DNA from: Hirudinaria manillensis
Taxonomy: Eukaryota; Annelida; Clitellata; Hirudinida; Hirudinidae
Reading direction: 5' to 3'
Length of the DNA stretch: 64,000 nt
NCBI GenBank assembly: GCA_034509925.1
Contig: CM067529.1
Coordinates: forward strand, 4,102,001-4,166,000
This document shows, in pieces, positions 63,331 to 64,000 of this stretch. The notes under the pieces were generated by a model that worked only from the letters and a program-made list of their open reading frames with translations, was not told the origin of the DNA and did not search any database. Numbering within the stretch: the stretch's first letter is position 1; each line of letters begins with the position of its first letter. The translations under genes were made by a program, and so were the position numbers.

Positions 63331-63781
63331 TCACTGTTCGTAAAGGTCGTGGGATCTGAAATTGCTCGGAAAGCAAGCCACGAGAGGGTCGCAAATGTGG
63401 GGAAATCTGGAGCAGAGCATGCACCAGTAGGGACCGTTTATGCCCGAGTTGTCTCTCTTGAACTTCGACCTAATTCCCGCATCGACGTCTGGCCTTAGGG
63501 CGCCGATGACATCGTGCCCCCGACTCGGGGGCACGCCCTGCTGCTCGAGGTATCCGTCTACCTGCGCTGAACTTTGGCACCCTGCACAACGATGGGATTC
63601 AATTAAAACTTGAATTTTTACATTATTAAAAACTTAATATTATTTAGTAAATCATAAATTACTGTTTACTTTTTAATCTTTGGCCAAATATAATAATTTA
63701 TTATTATTATTATTATTATTATTAACCCTGAAAGTTGAAGAGGATTAGTAATAGAAGTATCGTTTGTCTGACTCTTTCCAT
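63331..63781 (-). CDS. Small secreted cysteine-containing peptide precursor
   Basis: Two exons on the - strand, 63781-63727 and 63581-63331, join in phase 1 to 101 residues. The leader is MERVRQTILLLLILFNFQ. The mature part starts near GCQSSAQVDGYLEQQG and ends with NGPYWCMLCSRFPHICDP, LVACFPSNFRSHDLYEQ. A dibasic KFKR just before DNSGINGPYW is a plausible prohormone-convertase site that would release a ~40-residue peptide with four cysteines (WCxLC, IC, AC), enough for two disulfides; one more cysteine stays in the pro-part. The family is not recognised. Splice sites are GTTAAT (donor, moderate) and TTGTGCAG (acceptor, good). The leader does not belong to the SQQ family. Confidence 0.65.
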
Positions 63782-64000
63782 TTGAGGTGTTCCTCTGGGG
63801 AGTTAAAAGTAAATTATGAACATAATTATTAGACGTTGTTATGATTCACAGGTTATAATTACAAGCTTACTATTTATTTCAATTAATTATTCAATAAAAA
63901 TCTTATTTATCATGATTATTAGGGAATATTAATTTCTTGAATTCCTTAGATTAACAATTCAATTAATCACATTTATCTCGTTTAAAAACAAATAAAGCGT
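63782..64000. other. Upstream region of the small secreted peptide gene
   Basis: AT-rich flank that should hold the promoter of the - strand gene ending at 63,781. No distinct TATA element or coding exon was seen. Confidence 0.4.

Overview
The window looks like nuclear DNA of an invertebrate animal, most likely a lophotrochozoan and perhaps a leech-like annelid. Genes are spliced with short GT-AG introns, intergenic DNA is AT-rich and full of microsatellites (ATT, TAATA, GAT, TGGA). Two or three small secreted proteins have the compact Kazal cysteine spacing known from leech tryptase inhibitor. The taxon is an inference. All exon models were built by hand from reading frame, splice consensus and intron phase; there is no transcript evidence.

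Region 1 (1-28.4 kb) is mostly conserved housekeeping and neuronal genes on the + strand. It holds the 3' part of a giant ankyrin-like gene with a 6.1 kb exon and seven ~100-residue modules; a complete LARP7 (12 exons, 604 aa); a 970-aa secreted or membrane-anchored protein made of two GPR158/GPR179-type Cache-EGF ectodomains without the seven-helix domain; a convergent two-exon Ly6 (three-finger) gene on the - strand; BOLA1; and UBE2I (UBC9), whose fourth intron contains a tandem repeat with trimeric higher-order structure.

Region 2 (30-43 kb, all - strand) is the most unusual part. It is a cluster of tiny genes for secreted peptides. Most share a leader exon (MK-x-FL-x-x-C-L ... SQQ) that ends in phase 1, and a TATA-like promoter motif 45-70 bp upstream of the ATG. 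The mature exons attached to the leader differ completely: Kazal domain, EF-hand-like loops, Asp-rich plus basic tail, Lys/Asp repeat, His-rich tail. Nearly all these exons are phase 1-1 and several are separated by long (TAATA)n arrays. Intact, chimeric and broken copies lie side by side, as expected of a fast birth-and-death family of secreted effectors or defence peptides.

Region 3 (43-64 kb) is mainly simple repeats. It also has a four-exon secreted protein of unknown family (45.6-50.9 kb, - strand), an orphan exon at 60.8 kb, and a two-exon cysteine-containing secreted peptide at 63.3-63.8 kb. No rRNA, convincing tRNA, CRISPR or intact transposon was seen.
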